NCBI RefSeq assembly: GCF_017894365.1
Contig: NZ_CP059467.1
Span: 3,286,001 to 3,350,000 of the forward strand
Length of the DNA: 64,000 bases
DNA from: Aromatoleum bremense
GTDB lineage: Bacteria > Pseudomonadota > Gammaproteobacteria > Burkholderiales > Rhodocyclaceae
Direction of reading: 5' to 3'
In this document: one piece after another, positions 45,849 to 53,999 of the stretch
Numbering within the stretch: position 1 is the stretch's first letter
Layout of the letters: each line of letters starts with the position of its first letter
Made by a program: the position numbers and the translations under genes
The notes under the pieces: generated by a model
Database searches by the model: none
Told to the model about the DNA's origin: nothing
Seen by the model: the letters and a program-made list of their open reading frames with translations, nothing else

Positions 45849-48389
45849 TCAGCCACCGGGCGTCGCCAGTCTCGACCAGCGCTCTCCCGCTTTCGCATAG
45901 CGGTCCCACGCGCCGTAGTGACTTTCGACTGCGCCGCGCGGCAAGGCCAGCGCGACCAGCAGCAGACCGATGATCGAAACCGTCGCGGTACCGAGGCCGG
46001 TATAGCCGTCGAGAAGCCAGGGCGCGAGCAGCAGCCAGGCGCCGAAAGCGGCATTGATGAAGCGCAACGGCCGCGCGACTTCGGCGAGCGCCATGATCGA
46101 AAAGGTGATCACCAGCGCGCCGACGACATGATCGTTGTCGGCCGCGGTGCCGGTCGTGTCGAACAGCAGCCGGCTGAGCATGAGGACCGCGCCGAGGACG
46201 ATGCTGAGCGCCAGCGTCCACGGTACGGTCACGCCGCCCTTGAGCATTTCGCGCAGCACCACCGGAGCGCGTTCCTCGAAATTGTCCGAATAGTCCGCGC
46301 TGCCGCCCTCGATGGTGTCGCCGTGCAGCAGCACGTGCCACAGCCACTTCCCTTGCCGGCGGCGCTCCTTGAGAAACTGGAGAGTCGCGAGAATCTCGTC
46401 GAAGGAGTACGGGATTTGCAGCAGCATCGCCGCGGCGGCGACGAGGCACAGCGTGCACCACGTGCCGATCACGACCGGCTGGATGATGATGAAGAAAATG
46501 CTCACGGCGCCGAGCGGGACGATCAGCACGCCGAACAGCAGCACCAGCCACGGCAGCGTGCGCCAGCGCCGCTTGTCGCCGATGATGCCGGTGACGATCT
46601 CGAGCACATAGACGGCACCGCCGAGTCCGGCGTCGGAAACCGGCCAGGCTTCCGAAACGGAAGACGTGATGATGCGTTCGGTGCCGTCGCCGAAGAACGG
46701 ATCCCACGCTGCGGGGATATGGCCGAGCTGGAACGCGGCCAGATAGCGCGAGATGAACAGGCCCACCAGGGCCAGCGCGATGATCGGGATGCGCTGGTTC
46801 CACGACGACGGGCTGTAGTCCCAGCCGGGAGGCGTGTCCGGCCCGGCGAGACGCGCAATCGGGCCGACGCCCGGTGTCGAGGGCACGCCGACCGCGAACA
46901 GGATCACCAGCGCGCCGACGAGCGTGTCGTTGGCATAGGCGACGGCGCTCGGGCTCCAGAACACCAGCGGCGCGAACAGCAGCCAGGTGCCGAGAGCAGC
47001 GGTCGCCCAGCGCGCCCACGCGATGCGCCGCGACAGCGAGGCCAGCGCGAAGGCGGTGATCAGCAGTCCGCTGACGATGTCGCTGGCGGTCATCCAGGTG
47101 TCGGAAAGGACGAGGCCGCGCTCGTTGGGGGCGATGAGTTCGCCGGGCTCCATCCAGCGATCGGCGAGCCCGAAGATGAACGGGCACGAAACGAGCCACA
47201 GGCCGAGCGCGGCGTTCGCGAAATGGCACCAGATCGTCTGCCGGTGTTCGCGCCGATCGAGCGCGTCGTATTCGGCGAGGAGCTGCGCCTCGGGCTGCGG
47301 CTGCGCGGCCAGATCCTCGAGCCACAGCGGCAGCGGAATGCGGTTCGCCTTGTACCAGGCGGCTGGGCTTTGCCTGAGCCGGCCGATCATTTTCGGTAGG
47401 ACCCGACGCAGGCTGTGCTGCGGTCGCCAGCCGAGGAGCTCGGTCGCGCGCGAGATGTCGAGCTCGTAATGGTCGTCCGCGAGCCACACCATGAACGGCT
47501 GGATGAAAGGCTCGATGCCGCGGTCGATGGCGTCCGGGGTGACTTTTTCCACGACGTCCTGCGCCCACGCGCCGGTCGCCGCGACGGGTTTCGGTATCCG
47601 CCGCGTCCCCCACGGCTCGCCGTGGATGAGCTGCCCGATCAGGTTCTGCAGCGACTCGTAGCTTTCGGTCACCGGCTCGCCGATGAGCAGCGTGGTTTCG
47701 TCCTCCAGCCCATGGCGTTTCTCGACGACCAGCCGAAACGCCTGCGCGACGTCGTCCAGATGCACGAAGGCCTGGCCGTGGGCCGGATCGCCGGGGAAGA
47801 CGTGGCCGAGCATCTGGCGCTCGTAGATGCGCTGGATCTGGTAGGCGAGGGACGGGACTTCGCAGTCGTCCGTGTAGACGCCGGCAATGCGCAGGATCAC
47901 CGCCGGAATCCGCCCGCGCGTCGCGAGCACGGCCTCTTCGGCCTCGAGCTTCGATTGCGGATACGGCCACTTCGGCGCGAGATCGCTGTTCTCGTCGATC
48001 GGGACGCCCGGCTCGGTCGGCGCGTGGACCAGCATCGTGCTCGCGTAGACGAACTGATCGACGTCGAAATCCTGCAACGCCTCCAACAGCCGGCGCGTGC
48101 CCTGCACATTCACTTCGTCGTATTTCGGATCCGGCTGGCCGGAAAAATCGTAATAGGCGGCGAGGTGAACGACCGACGCGATATGCGCGCCATGGCGCTC
48201 GCGAAGGGTGCGACAGGCCGCCGCGAGCGCGTCAGGCGACGTGATGTCGACGTCGATGCAGTCGGCCGCCTGCCTGCAATCGCGCTCGAACCCGACGACG
48301 GTGAAGCGCTCGACGAGCACCGCACCGATCGCGCTGCCGAGCCGGCCTGCCGAACCGGTGATGAGTACCAGCGGTTTCGTTGACGCCAT
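45849..48389 (-). CDS. NAD-dependent epimerase fused to SPW membrane repeats and a VKOR-type thiol oxidoreductase
   Basis: An 846-residue fusion. Residues 1 to about 330 are an extended SDR epimerase with the dinucleotide motif GSAGRLG at about 12-18 and YPQSKLEAEEAV holding the catalytic Tyr/Lys. Membrane segments after about 385 include SPW-type repeats (ANAALGLWLVSCPFIFG, ALGTWLLFAPLVF, NAAFGAWLLLAPWLL). Between them, about 520-690, lies a vitamin-K-epoxide-reductase-like four-helix part with the active cysteines C645 and C648 in WCTLC. The VKOR part suggests disulfide formation or quinone-linked thiol oxidation. What the epimerase acts on is unknown. It converges with the oxidase cluster. 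Confidence 0.83.
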   Translation of the reverse strand: MASTKPLVLITGSAGRLGSAIGAVLVERFTVVGFERDCRQAADCIDVDITSPDALAAACRTLRERHGAHIASVVHLAAYYDFSGQPDPKYDEVNVQGTRRLLEALQDFDVDQFVYASTMLVHAPTEPGVPIDENSDLAPKWPYPQSKLEAEEAVLATRGRIPAVILRIAGVYTDDCEVPSLAYQIQRIYERQMLGHVFPGDPAHGQAFVHLDDVAQAFRLVVEKRHGLEDETTLLIGEPVTESYESLQNLIGQLIHGEPWGTRRIPKPVAATGAWAQDVVEKVTPDAIDRGIEPFIQPFMVWLADDHYELDISRATELLGWRPQHSLRRVLPKMIGRLRQSPAAWYKANRIPLPLWLEDLAAQPQPEAQLLAEYDALDRREHRQTIWCHFANAALGLWLVSCPFIFGLADRWMEPGELIAPNERGLVLSDTWMTASDIVSGLLITAFALASLSRRIAWARWATAALGTWLLFAPLVFWSPSAVAYANDTLVGALVILFAVGVPSTPGVGPIARLAGPDTPPGWDYSPSSWNQRIPIIALALVGLFISRYLAAFQLGHIPAAWDPFFGDGTERIITSSVSEAWPVSDAGLGGAVYVLEIVTGIIGDKRRWRTLPWLVLLFGVLIVPLGAVSIFFIIIQPVVIGTWCTLCLVAAAAMLLQIPYSFDEILATLQFLKERRRQGKWLWHVLLHGDTIEGGSADYSDNFEERAPVVLREMLKGGVTVPWTLALSIVLGAVLMLSRLLFDTTGTAADNDHVVGALVITFSIMALAEVARPLRFINAAFGAWLLLAPWLLDGYTGLGTATVSIIGLLLVALALPRGAVESHYGAWDRYAKAGERWSRLATPGG

Positions 48390-48889
48390 GAAATGCTCCT
48401 CACGATCGCACGCACAAGGCTCCGGGTTGCGGAAAAAAGAACGGCTTCGCCTTCAGCCAGGTATCGACCCGGGGGAAGCAGGCTGTCCCAGCTTTCCTTG
48501 AAGCTCGCGATGATGATGCCGGGTTTTCGGAATATCGAACGCTGCAAGGGAGATGCCGGGAAGAAGATTCGGTCCGTCGGGACGAGCCGGTGCGCCCGTG
48601 TGAGCGGAAAACGGACTGCCGCCAGTGCCGGGGATGCCCTACGCCGCCGCGACTGCAGGCCTTCGTCGGAAGGGGCTGTCGAGCGACAAAGCAATACTCC
48701 ACCGGCCGCCTGTCGAAGACCAACGCGAACTCGGCCCAGGGGCTTCCTGTACGCGAGACCCGTGAGTCCGGCTGAAAAAACTACAGCGCGTTGAAACAAT
48801 TTCCCGGTCGCCGCGGCAACGGTACGGGCGCTTGCGGCAAGGCCTTCACGAACGGCTGCGGCGAGGGGAAGACTGGAAGGGCCTTCGCG
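48390..48889. other. Intergenic region with no recognised gene
   Basis: About 500 bases upstream of the epimerase-VKOR gene and downstream of the pterin dehydratase gene. Short open frames occur on both strands but look like chance frames in GC-rich DNA. No RNA gene or terminator was identified. Confidence 0.5.
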
Positions 48890-49228
48890 TCACGTTGGCG
48901 CCAGCCCGTCGGTCTTGGCCGCCATGATGAAATCGTTGTCGTGGAGGCCGTTTATCTTCTTTGTCTGCCACGTCACGCGGGCCCAGCCCCAGCCGAAGCA
49001 GATGTCCGGATGATGGCCCTCGGTTTCAGCCAGCTCGCCGAGCTTCGCGACGAAGCTCATCGCGTCCTTGAAGTCGCCGAAAGTGAAGCTGCGCTCGATG
49101 CAGCGTCCGTCGTCCGAAAGGGTCCAGGCCGGCGTCTGCGCCAGATAGCGCTGGGCCTGCGCCTTCGTCATCGGAGGCACGCCGCCGCGGCACGGCGTGC
49201 ATGTCCTGGACTGTAGCTCGTCGCTCAT
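48890..49228 (-). CDS. Pterin-4a-carbinolamine dehydratase
   Basis: A 112-residue PCD/PhhB-family enzyme that dehydrates 4a-hydroxytetrahydrobiopterin, recycling the cofactor of phenylalanine hydroxylase. The motifs are RSFTFGDFKDAMSFV and the active-site EGHHPDICFGWGWARVTWQTKKINGLHDNDFIMA, where the canonical YN/V after the HHPD is replaced by CFGWG. The start follows GGAGGAA. No phenylalanine hydroxylase gene lies in the window. Catalytic histidines are in place. Confidence 0.9.
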   Translation of the reverse strand: MSDELQSRTCTPCRGGVPPMTKAQAQRYLAQTPAWTLSDDGRCIERSFTFGDFKDAMSFVAKLGELAETEGHHPDICFGWGWARVTWQTKKINGLHDNDFIMAAKTDGLAPT

Positions 49229-49461
49229 ATCGGGATTCCTCCAAAGGCGAGTTCGATCCGGGCGAACACAAACGCTGCGCATCCCGACGAACGATCCAAT
49301 GTAGATCGTCCCGGAACAACGTTCAAATGCCGCAGCCGCCGAAGGCGGGAATGACGATGATGGAGGCGGCTTTGTCCACCGGAGTCCCTCGTGACCGGGC
49401 AGCGGCATGAGACCCGTACCCTCCGCAATATTTTCCGCAATCACCTGGTTGAAACTCGGAT

Positions 49462-49956
49462 TCAGTAAATAAACGGAATCAATTTGCGCACCCGCTGTTG
49501 ATATTCGATGTAGTGGGGAAAGCGTTCGATCAGCCAGCGTTCCTCGCGTCTCGACTTGATGTCGAAGAACAGCAACAGCCCGGCTGCGTAGATCAGGGTA
49601 AGCCATCCGTGGATAAACAACGCCCAGCCGACCGCCATCAATATCACCCCGCAGTAGATCGGATGCCGCACCCCTCGATACAGGCCGGTGATCACCAGGG
49701 TTGCGTGCTCCCTGGGATGGGGCAGGGGGGTGAGGTTGGAGCCGAGGTGCAGTGCCGCGGCGACTGACATCGTCAACCCTGCAGCGATCAGCAAGGCGCC
49801 AACGACTGACGTGACGACGGCTGCGGTTTCCGGCCAGGGTGGCAGGCCGGGGGCGGTTCTTGGCCCGAACAGGATGAGGGCGAAGAGGATTGCCTGCAGG
49901 ACGACGAACCATTCGCCGCGATGGCCTCTCCACCAAGGTTGTTTTGAAGAATGCAT
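49462..49956 (-). CDS. ICMT/PEMT-like membrane methyltransferase
   Basis: A 164-residue membrane protein with four or five helices. The C-terminal signature GLYRGVRHPIYCGVILMAVGWAL followed by REERWLIERFPHYIEYQQRV is characteristic of the isoprenylcysteine carboxyl methyltransferase / phospholipid methyltransferase family (SAM-binding RHPxY and E/F motifs). The bacterial substrate is usually unknown. The start has a strong AGAGGAGG site. Confidence 0.82.
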   Translation of the reverse strand: MHSSKQPWWRGHRGEWFVVLQAILFALILFGPRTAPGLPPWPETAAVVTSVVGALLIAAGLTMSVAAALHLGSNLTPLPHPREHATLVITGLYRGVRHPIYCGVILMAVGWALFIHGWLTLIYAAGLLLFFDIKSRREERWLIERFPHYIEYQQRVRKLIPFIY

Positions 49957-50271
49957 GTTTCCTCCTCTGGTCCGTCCACTCCGCGGCTGAGCATCGAAGT
50001 CGCCCTTACCTCACTCGAGATGCAGGCCGGAGGCAACCGGCAGCTTGATGATGGTGTAGGATTCCGGCCCCATTCCGGGATACGCCGCGAATCGCCCGTC
50101 CAACCTCTGTCGGCAGCCATCGCGTCCGTCCTGACAGGCCATAATTACGACAATATTTCATCTTCGGGTTTTTTGGGCGGTTCGGAGATGACTCACTGCG
50201 CAAATCCGTGGGATTTCGCAGCGGATCAACAAACATATCGGGGTGGTGACCCCGGCGAGGGAGGTGAGGTG
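49957..50271. other. Intergenic region before the WGR-like gene
   Basis: About 315 bases between divergent genes. No convincing gene or RNA was seen. A strong ribosome site (GAGGGAGGTGAGG) stands just before base 50272. Confidence 0.45.
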
Positions 50272-50532
50272 ATGTCGGCAACCCAGTTCGACGCGGCTGC
50301 GCTCGTCAACCGGTCCCTTCGTTGGGAGAGCGATACGCGTTACTACATCGCCTTCGTGCACCAGGACCTCTTTGGCGATCTGGTGCTGTCGCGGTACTGG
50401 GGAGCCAAGGAAACGCGCCAGGGGGGTGAGCGGCACGAGCGCCTGACCTGCCTCGAAGATATCGAGGTGCGCCTGCAGGAGATTCTGCGGGTACGCGAGC
50501 GTCGCGGTTATCGACTCGTGCCGTCGCATTGA
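50272..50532 (+). CDS. Small WGR-domain-like protein
   Basis: An 86-residue protein. Residues about 20-55 (RYYIAFVHQDLFGDLVLSRYWGAKETRQGG) follow the pattern of a WGR domain, found in PARPs and in small bacterial proteins such as MolR-associated factors. WGR domains bind nucleic acid ends in PARPs. The core triplet here is WGA instead of WGR. The start ATG has a strong ribosome site; function is unknown. Confidence 0.65.
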   Translation: MSATQFDAAALVNRSLRWESDTRYYIAFVHQDLFGDLVLSRYWGAKETRQGGERHERLTCLEDIEVRLQEILRVRERRGYRLVPSH

Positions 50533-50716
50533 GTGGACACGCAGCGTCGATTATCAGTCGGGGATGATCAACGTGGAGAGCACATTCCAACAGGGGCGGC
50601 TTGTACGCGATGGTGCGACGCCGACCTGTCCAACTGGCGCCTGGAAGGCATTATCCGCCGGGCGACAAACGAACTACTATTGCCACTGACACCTCCTTCG
50701 GCAAAGGAGTCGCGGC

Positions 50717-51403
50717 ATGTGTGGTCGCTACGCCCTCTATGGTTCGATCTCCCGGCTGCGCGAGCAGTTCGGCTGCGATATCGACCCGCTGATCCTGGAC
50801 TTTCCTCCGCGCTACAACGCAGCCCCGATGCAGAGGCTGCCCGTCATCCGGCAACTGGCCACGGGCGAACGGGTGGCGCATTTGCTGCGCTGGGGCCTCA
50901 TCCCGTCCTGGGCGAAGGACGAGACGATTGGCACGCGCCTCATCAACGCTCGCTGCGAGACCCTCGCCGAGAAGGCGAGCTTCCGCAATGCGTTCAAGAG
51001 CCGCCGCTGCCTCGTGCCGGCGTCGGGGTTCTACGAATGGAAGAAGGTTGCGGGCGGAAAACAGCCGTATTTCATTCGCCCGGCGAATGACCGCCTGTTC
51101 GCTTTCGCAGGGCTATGGGAGCGCTGGAGCAAGCCCGACGGCGAGACGCTCGACACCTTTACGATCATCACGACGGAGGCGAACGAGGCGCTGGGCGAAC
51201 TGCACGACCGCATGCCCGTCATCGTGCCCGAGGATGATTACGACCTGTGGCTGAGCAAAGACACGCATCCGGAGCTGGTGCGCCGATTGCTCGTGCCGTA
51301 CGACTCCGTTCTAATCCGGATGCACCCTGTGACGAAGCGCGTCGGCAACGTGCACAACGAAGGCCAGGAACTCGTCGCCCCGCTCGAAGACCGCGCCCCG
51401 TGA
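50717..51403 (+). CDS. SRAP-family DNA-protein crosslink protein (YedK/HMCES-like)
   Basis: A 228-residue SOS-response-associated peptidase family protein. Cys2 (MCGRYAL) becomes the catalytic N-terminal cysteine that forms a thiazolidine bond with abasic sites in single-stranded DNA. Further active-site motifs are YNAAPMQ, NARCETLAEKASFRNAFKSRRCLVP, SGFYEW and LHDRMPVI. The start follows AAAGGAG. No LexA box was identified upstream. It protects against abasic-site damage in homologues. Confidence 0.95.
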   Translation: MCGRYALYGSISRLREQFGCDIDPLILDFPPRYNAAPMQRLPVIRQLATGERVAHLLRWGLIPSWAKDETIGTRLINARCETLAEKASFRNAFKSRRCLVPASGFYEWKKVAGGKQPYFIRPANDRLFAFAGLWERWSKPDGETLDTFTIITTEANEALGELHDRMPVIVPEDDYDLWLSKDTHPELVRRLLVPYDSVLIRMHPVTKRVGNVHNEGQELVAPLEDRAP

Positions 51404-51562
51404 ACGTTTCGGTGCGCTCCGACCCTGCATTGCCGATTGGAACGAGCGAGGGCAGGAAGGGCAGCGGCCCTGATAGGCGCAACCCTTGTCGCAGACAGGA
51501 TCACGGGGAAGAAAGGCAATCAGGTGGCAACCGAGCGCTTGGCCAAGCGCGGTGAACGTGAA

Positions 51563-51582
51563 GCGGGGGCCGAAGCCCCCGC
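51563..51582 (-). terminator. GC-rich hairpin at the end of ssrA
   Basis: GCGGGGGC-CGAA-GCCCCCGC is a perfect 8-bp stem. On the minus strand it is followed only by TTCACGTTC, so it may be a tmRNA stem, a processing signal or a weak terminator. Confidence 0.5.
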
Positions 51583-51626
51583 CCGCCGTCTTTGGTAACA
51601 GGGCTCAGGCAGCCCCGGCTGTTGCC

Positions 51627-51659
51627 TTAAGCGGCTACAGCGAAACGCTCATCGTTGGC
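51627..51659 (-). other. tmRNA proteolysis-tag reading frame
   Basis: Ten codons plus TAA, starting from the resume codon GCC, encode ANDERFAVAA. It closely resembles betaproteobacterial tags and ends in the protease-recognised AA. Confidence 0.93.
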
Positions 51660-51842
51660 GTTTGTGGATTTGCGCGGATTACGTCCGTCGCCTCTCGGGT
51701 TGCCTGCTCACCATTGCCCGCCCTGTCGAAACCGGTGCACCCCCACACTGGACACTCTCGAGAATGCCCACTGTGGAGGTGGCGGGAATCGAACCCGCGT
51801 CCAGAACGTCTCCGGGTTGCCGGAATTACAACCATGTTTTGC

Positions 51843-51872
51843 ACTATAAGGGCAGTGCCCCTCCGATTTCAA
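51843..51872 (-). promoter_or_regulatory. Sigma-70 promoter of ssrA
   Basis: On the minus strand, -35 TTGAAA (51867-51872) and -10 TATAGT (51843-51848) are 18 bases apart, placing the transcription start near 51836. Confidence 0.75.
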
Positions 51873-52227
51873 GTGTACTGGGGGTTTTTTTACACGCCAG
51901 CGCGCCAGTACCTTTGTTCCACGGCGTTGTAATTGAAGCAAGTCAATCACGCCCCTCCTGCCCTTTTTCCGAAACAGGGAGTTGTGAATGTTTTTGTGGG
52001 CAATGACCAGAAACCTGAATTAATTCACGCTTCAGGCATTTTTCCGTTTAATGGGCATATTTACAAATGGTAACATTTGTCATGTTTATCAGGATTTTGT
52101 GCCCACATTGCTCCCGCCTCTTCGCCGCACGGCGGCGAATGCGTCGCCGTCTTATGGATCACGCCAGCCACCTCCCGCTTCGCCTTGCACATCGGCCGCA
52201 GTCACTGCCCTATCGTCGGCTGGCTCG
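51873..52227. promoter_or_regulatory. AT-richer intergenic region before the bcs operon
   Basis: About 355 bases between ssrA and bcsE with a higher A+T content around 52000-52090. It holds an 18-base dyad at 52063-52080 and should contain the bcs promoter. No gene was recognised. Confidence 0.5.
52063..52080. repeat. 18-bp dyad upstream of bcsE, candidate operator
   Basis: ACAAATG-GTAA-CATTTGT: perfect 7-bp arms around a 4-base centre. It lies about 150 bases before the bcsE start in an AT-rich region and has the size of a dimeric regulator site. Confidence 0.5.
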
Positions 52228-53808
52228 ATGCAACGATGTGCCCGGCTTGGCGATTCTTCCAGGGAGGCCCGTCTGAATCGTGTCACCCTTGCCATCCCGT
52301 CTTTCCGGGAGTGCCAGACGCGCCTGCGTCAAGGTGGGCTGTATTGGCTGACGATCGATCGGGAAGATGACGCGAGGCGCCTGATCCGGCAAGTGCTGGC
52401 GGGTTTGCCCGAGCAGATGCCGGCCAGCCTGCTGTGCTGCGGCATCGAGCCGCAGGAACTGGCCGACGGCCTCGATAAGCAGACAGGGCCGGACGAACTG
52501 GCGCTGTTCGACGTCTCCCGGAGCCGGCTGCGGGAGACGCTCGATCATCTGCCGTCCGAACTGACGCGCGCCGGTATCGGTGCCGCAGGCGGCTTGCTGC
52601 TGCTTGCGCTGCCGATCGAGGGCTGGCTGGATTATGACTCCCGTCAGCTGCATGCCTGGTGCCGATGGATGCGCGATTGGCTGGCACGACGGCGCTGCAC
52701 GCTGCTGCTGGTATGCCACGGCGAGGCGTCGCAGGTGTATCGCGAACTGGCGTCGGCAAATGAACTGCTGTCCGGCCTGGCGCGGCTGTATCGTGGCGAA
52801 GGCGCCATTCGCTACCTGCTCGATTTCTGGCACAGCGAGGTTGGCGTCTGCGCCGAGCAGGCATTCGAACTGGTCGTCGATGGCGAAGGATTCCGCCGGG
52901 TGACGAAGGCCCAGGTTCAGCCGCAAGACGTGGTCGTCGACGATGATGATCTCGTACTGGCGCAGCGCGAGGTGCTCGGTAGCGCGTCGGCCTCATCCGG
53001 TCGCTGGCAATTCTTCGCCAGCCGTGCCGAACTGCTGCAACGGGCTGTCGGGGCGCGTGCGGCCAGCGTGCTGATGGCGATCGACGACATCGGCGAGGTG
53101 GATGAAATCGCGCAGCAGGTGCACAGGCTGCGCCAGCGCAGCGGCAACGCACTGAAGATCGTGTTGCGCGAAATGGTCCCCGGGGTGCGGTATCGCGACG
53201 AGCGCCTGCTGCTGTCGTCCGGCGCCACCCTGGTCGTGCCGCATGGCATGCCGCTGCCCGGTTTTCTCAGCCTGCTCGAAAGTGTCCAGGGGCAAATCTG
53301 GCGGCGCGCCCTCGCGACCGATTTCGACTCCCTGCTCGACCGCTTGCGGCCGCCGCAACTGCGGGGTTTGCTCGCCCCGCGCGATTTCCTTGCTGCGCTG
53401 GAGATGATCCATGCCGGCGAATTCGGCGAACTCGTGCACCAGTTGCTGAGATTGCGGCCGCATCCCGGCCTACGGATCGCACAGTGCCTGAGCCAGATCC
53501 GCTTGCGGCGATTCGGTGATATCGCCTGTGTCGTCGACGGCGTCCTCTACCTGTTTCTGTTCGCTTGCCGCGATGATGGCCTGGAGCCGGCGATGGCCAA
53601 CATCTGCCGCCTGCCGTGGCGGGAACTCTTCGAGGGCTGCGAGCGGCTTGACAGCATCGCCACCCTGCGGCGCGACGCCTTCGTCGACACCGCTGCGACG
53701 ATGGCGGCGGTTGCCGAAGCTGACGAAGCCATGGAACCGGCTGCCGTGGGGCGGGCACCCTTGCAGTTGCGTCCGGCAACCTTGCATCTTGCTGAGCGCT
53801 GCACATGA
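52228..53808 (+). CDS. bcsE: BcsE, c-di-GMP-binding cellulose synthesis protein
   Basis: A 526-residue protein matching E. coli BcsE (523 residues) along its length. It has the N-terminal region GGLYWLTIDREDDARRLI, the degenerate receiver-like middle with LRGLLAPRDF, and the GIL domain near 410-490 with the c-di-GMP site RRFGD (RxGD type) and LFLFACR. BcsE binds c-di-GMP and works with BcsF and BcsG at the synthase. The ATG at 52228 is chosen because it gives the family length. A CTG at 52273 behind GGAGG is a possible alternative. The stop overlaps the bcsF start. Confidence 0.9.
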   Translation: MQRCARLGDSSREARLNRVTLAIPSFRECQTRLRQGGLYWLTIDREDDARRLIRQVLAGLPEQMPASLLCCGIEPQELADGLDKQTGPDELALFDVSRSRLRETLDHLPSELTRAGIGAAGGLLLLALPIEGWLDYDSRQLHAWCRWMRDWLARRRCTLLLVCHGEASQVYRELASANELLSGLARLYRGEGAIRYLLDFWHSEVGVCAEQAFELVVDGEGFRRVTKAQVQPQDVVVDDDDLVLAQREVLGSASASSGRWQFFASRAELLQRAVGARAASVLMAIDDIGEVDEIAQQVHRLRQRSGNALKIVLREMVPGVRYRDERLLLSSGATLVVPHGMPLPGFLSLLESVQGQIWRRALATDFDSLLDRLRPPQLRGLLAPRDFLAALEMIHAGEFGELVHQLLRLRPHPGLRIAQCLSQIRLRRFGDIACVVDGVLYLFLFACRDDGLEPAMANICRLPWRELFEGCERLDSIATLRRDAFVDTAATMAAVAEADEAMEPAAVGRAPLQLRPATLHLAERCT

Positions 53809-53999
53809 ACTACGCCGAACTGCTCCAGGTCGTCGCCGTGGTCTGCGTGTTGACGACGGCGCTGGTCCTCCTCGCCGGCGAGTTGCGGCGCACCCTGCGC
53901 GAATGGATCGAGCGCTGCCTGCCGCCCCGTCATCTGCGTGCCAGGGGGGTGCGGCGCCGGCAGGCCGGGACCGCGGAGAATGGAGACGCCCATGAATGA
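53805..53999 (+). CDS. bcsF: BcsF, small membrane protein of cellulose synthesis
   Basis: A 64-residue protein with one membrane helix (about 5-24) and a basic cytoplasmic tail. Its size, topology and place between bcsE and bcsG match BcsF, which ties BcsE to the membrane and BcsG. The start overlaps the bcsE stop as ATGA, and the end overlaps bcsG by eight bases. Confidence 0.88.
   Translation: MNYAELLQVVAVVCVLTTALVLLAGELRRTLREWIERCLPPRHLRARGVRRRQAGTAENGDAHE

Larger units (their letters stand above)
51563..51836 (-). ncRNA. ssrA: Permuted (two-piece) tmRNA
   Basis: On the minus strand the gene order is inverted relative to one-piece tmRNA. First comes the acceptor piece (51836 to 51774) with the T-arm GGACGCGGGTTCGATTCCCGC and the 3' acceptor strand CACCTCC plus A. 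A 29-base spacer follows (51773-51745), then the coding piece from 51744, beginning GGGGGTGCACCGGTTTCGACAGGG, the conserved tmRNA 5' end. GGGGGTG pairs with CACCTCC to close the acceptor stem. The CCA tail is not encoded. The coding piece holds a short reading frame for ANDERFAVAA and ends near a GCGGGGGC/GCCCCCGC hairpin. The tmRNA rescues stalled ribosomes with SmpB. The exact 5' and 3' ends are estimates. Confidence 0.93.

Noticed and set aside
48393..48794. A 133-codon plus-strand frame in the gap before the pterin dehydratase gene.
   Set aside because: No ribosome site, no recognisable domain, Arg-rich composition; most likely a chance frame.
51563..52228. The cellulose operon as an integrated island at ssrA, a common integration site.
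   Set aside because: No integrase, direct repeat of the ssrA 3' end or compositional shift was seen. Co-location alone is not enough.
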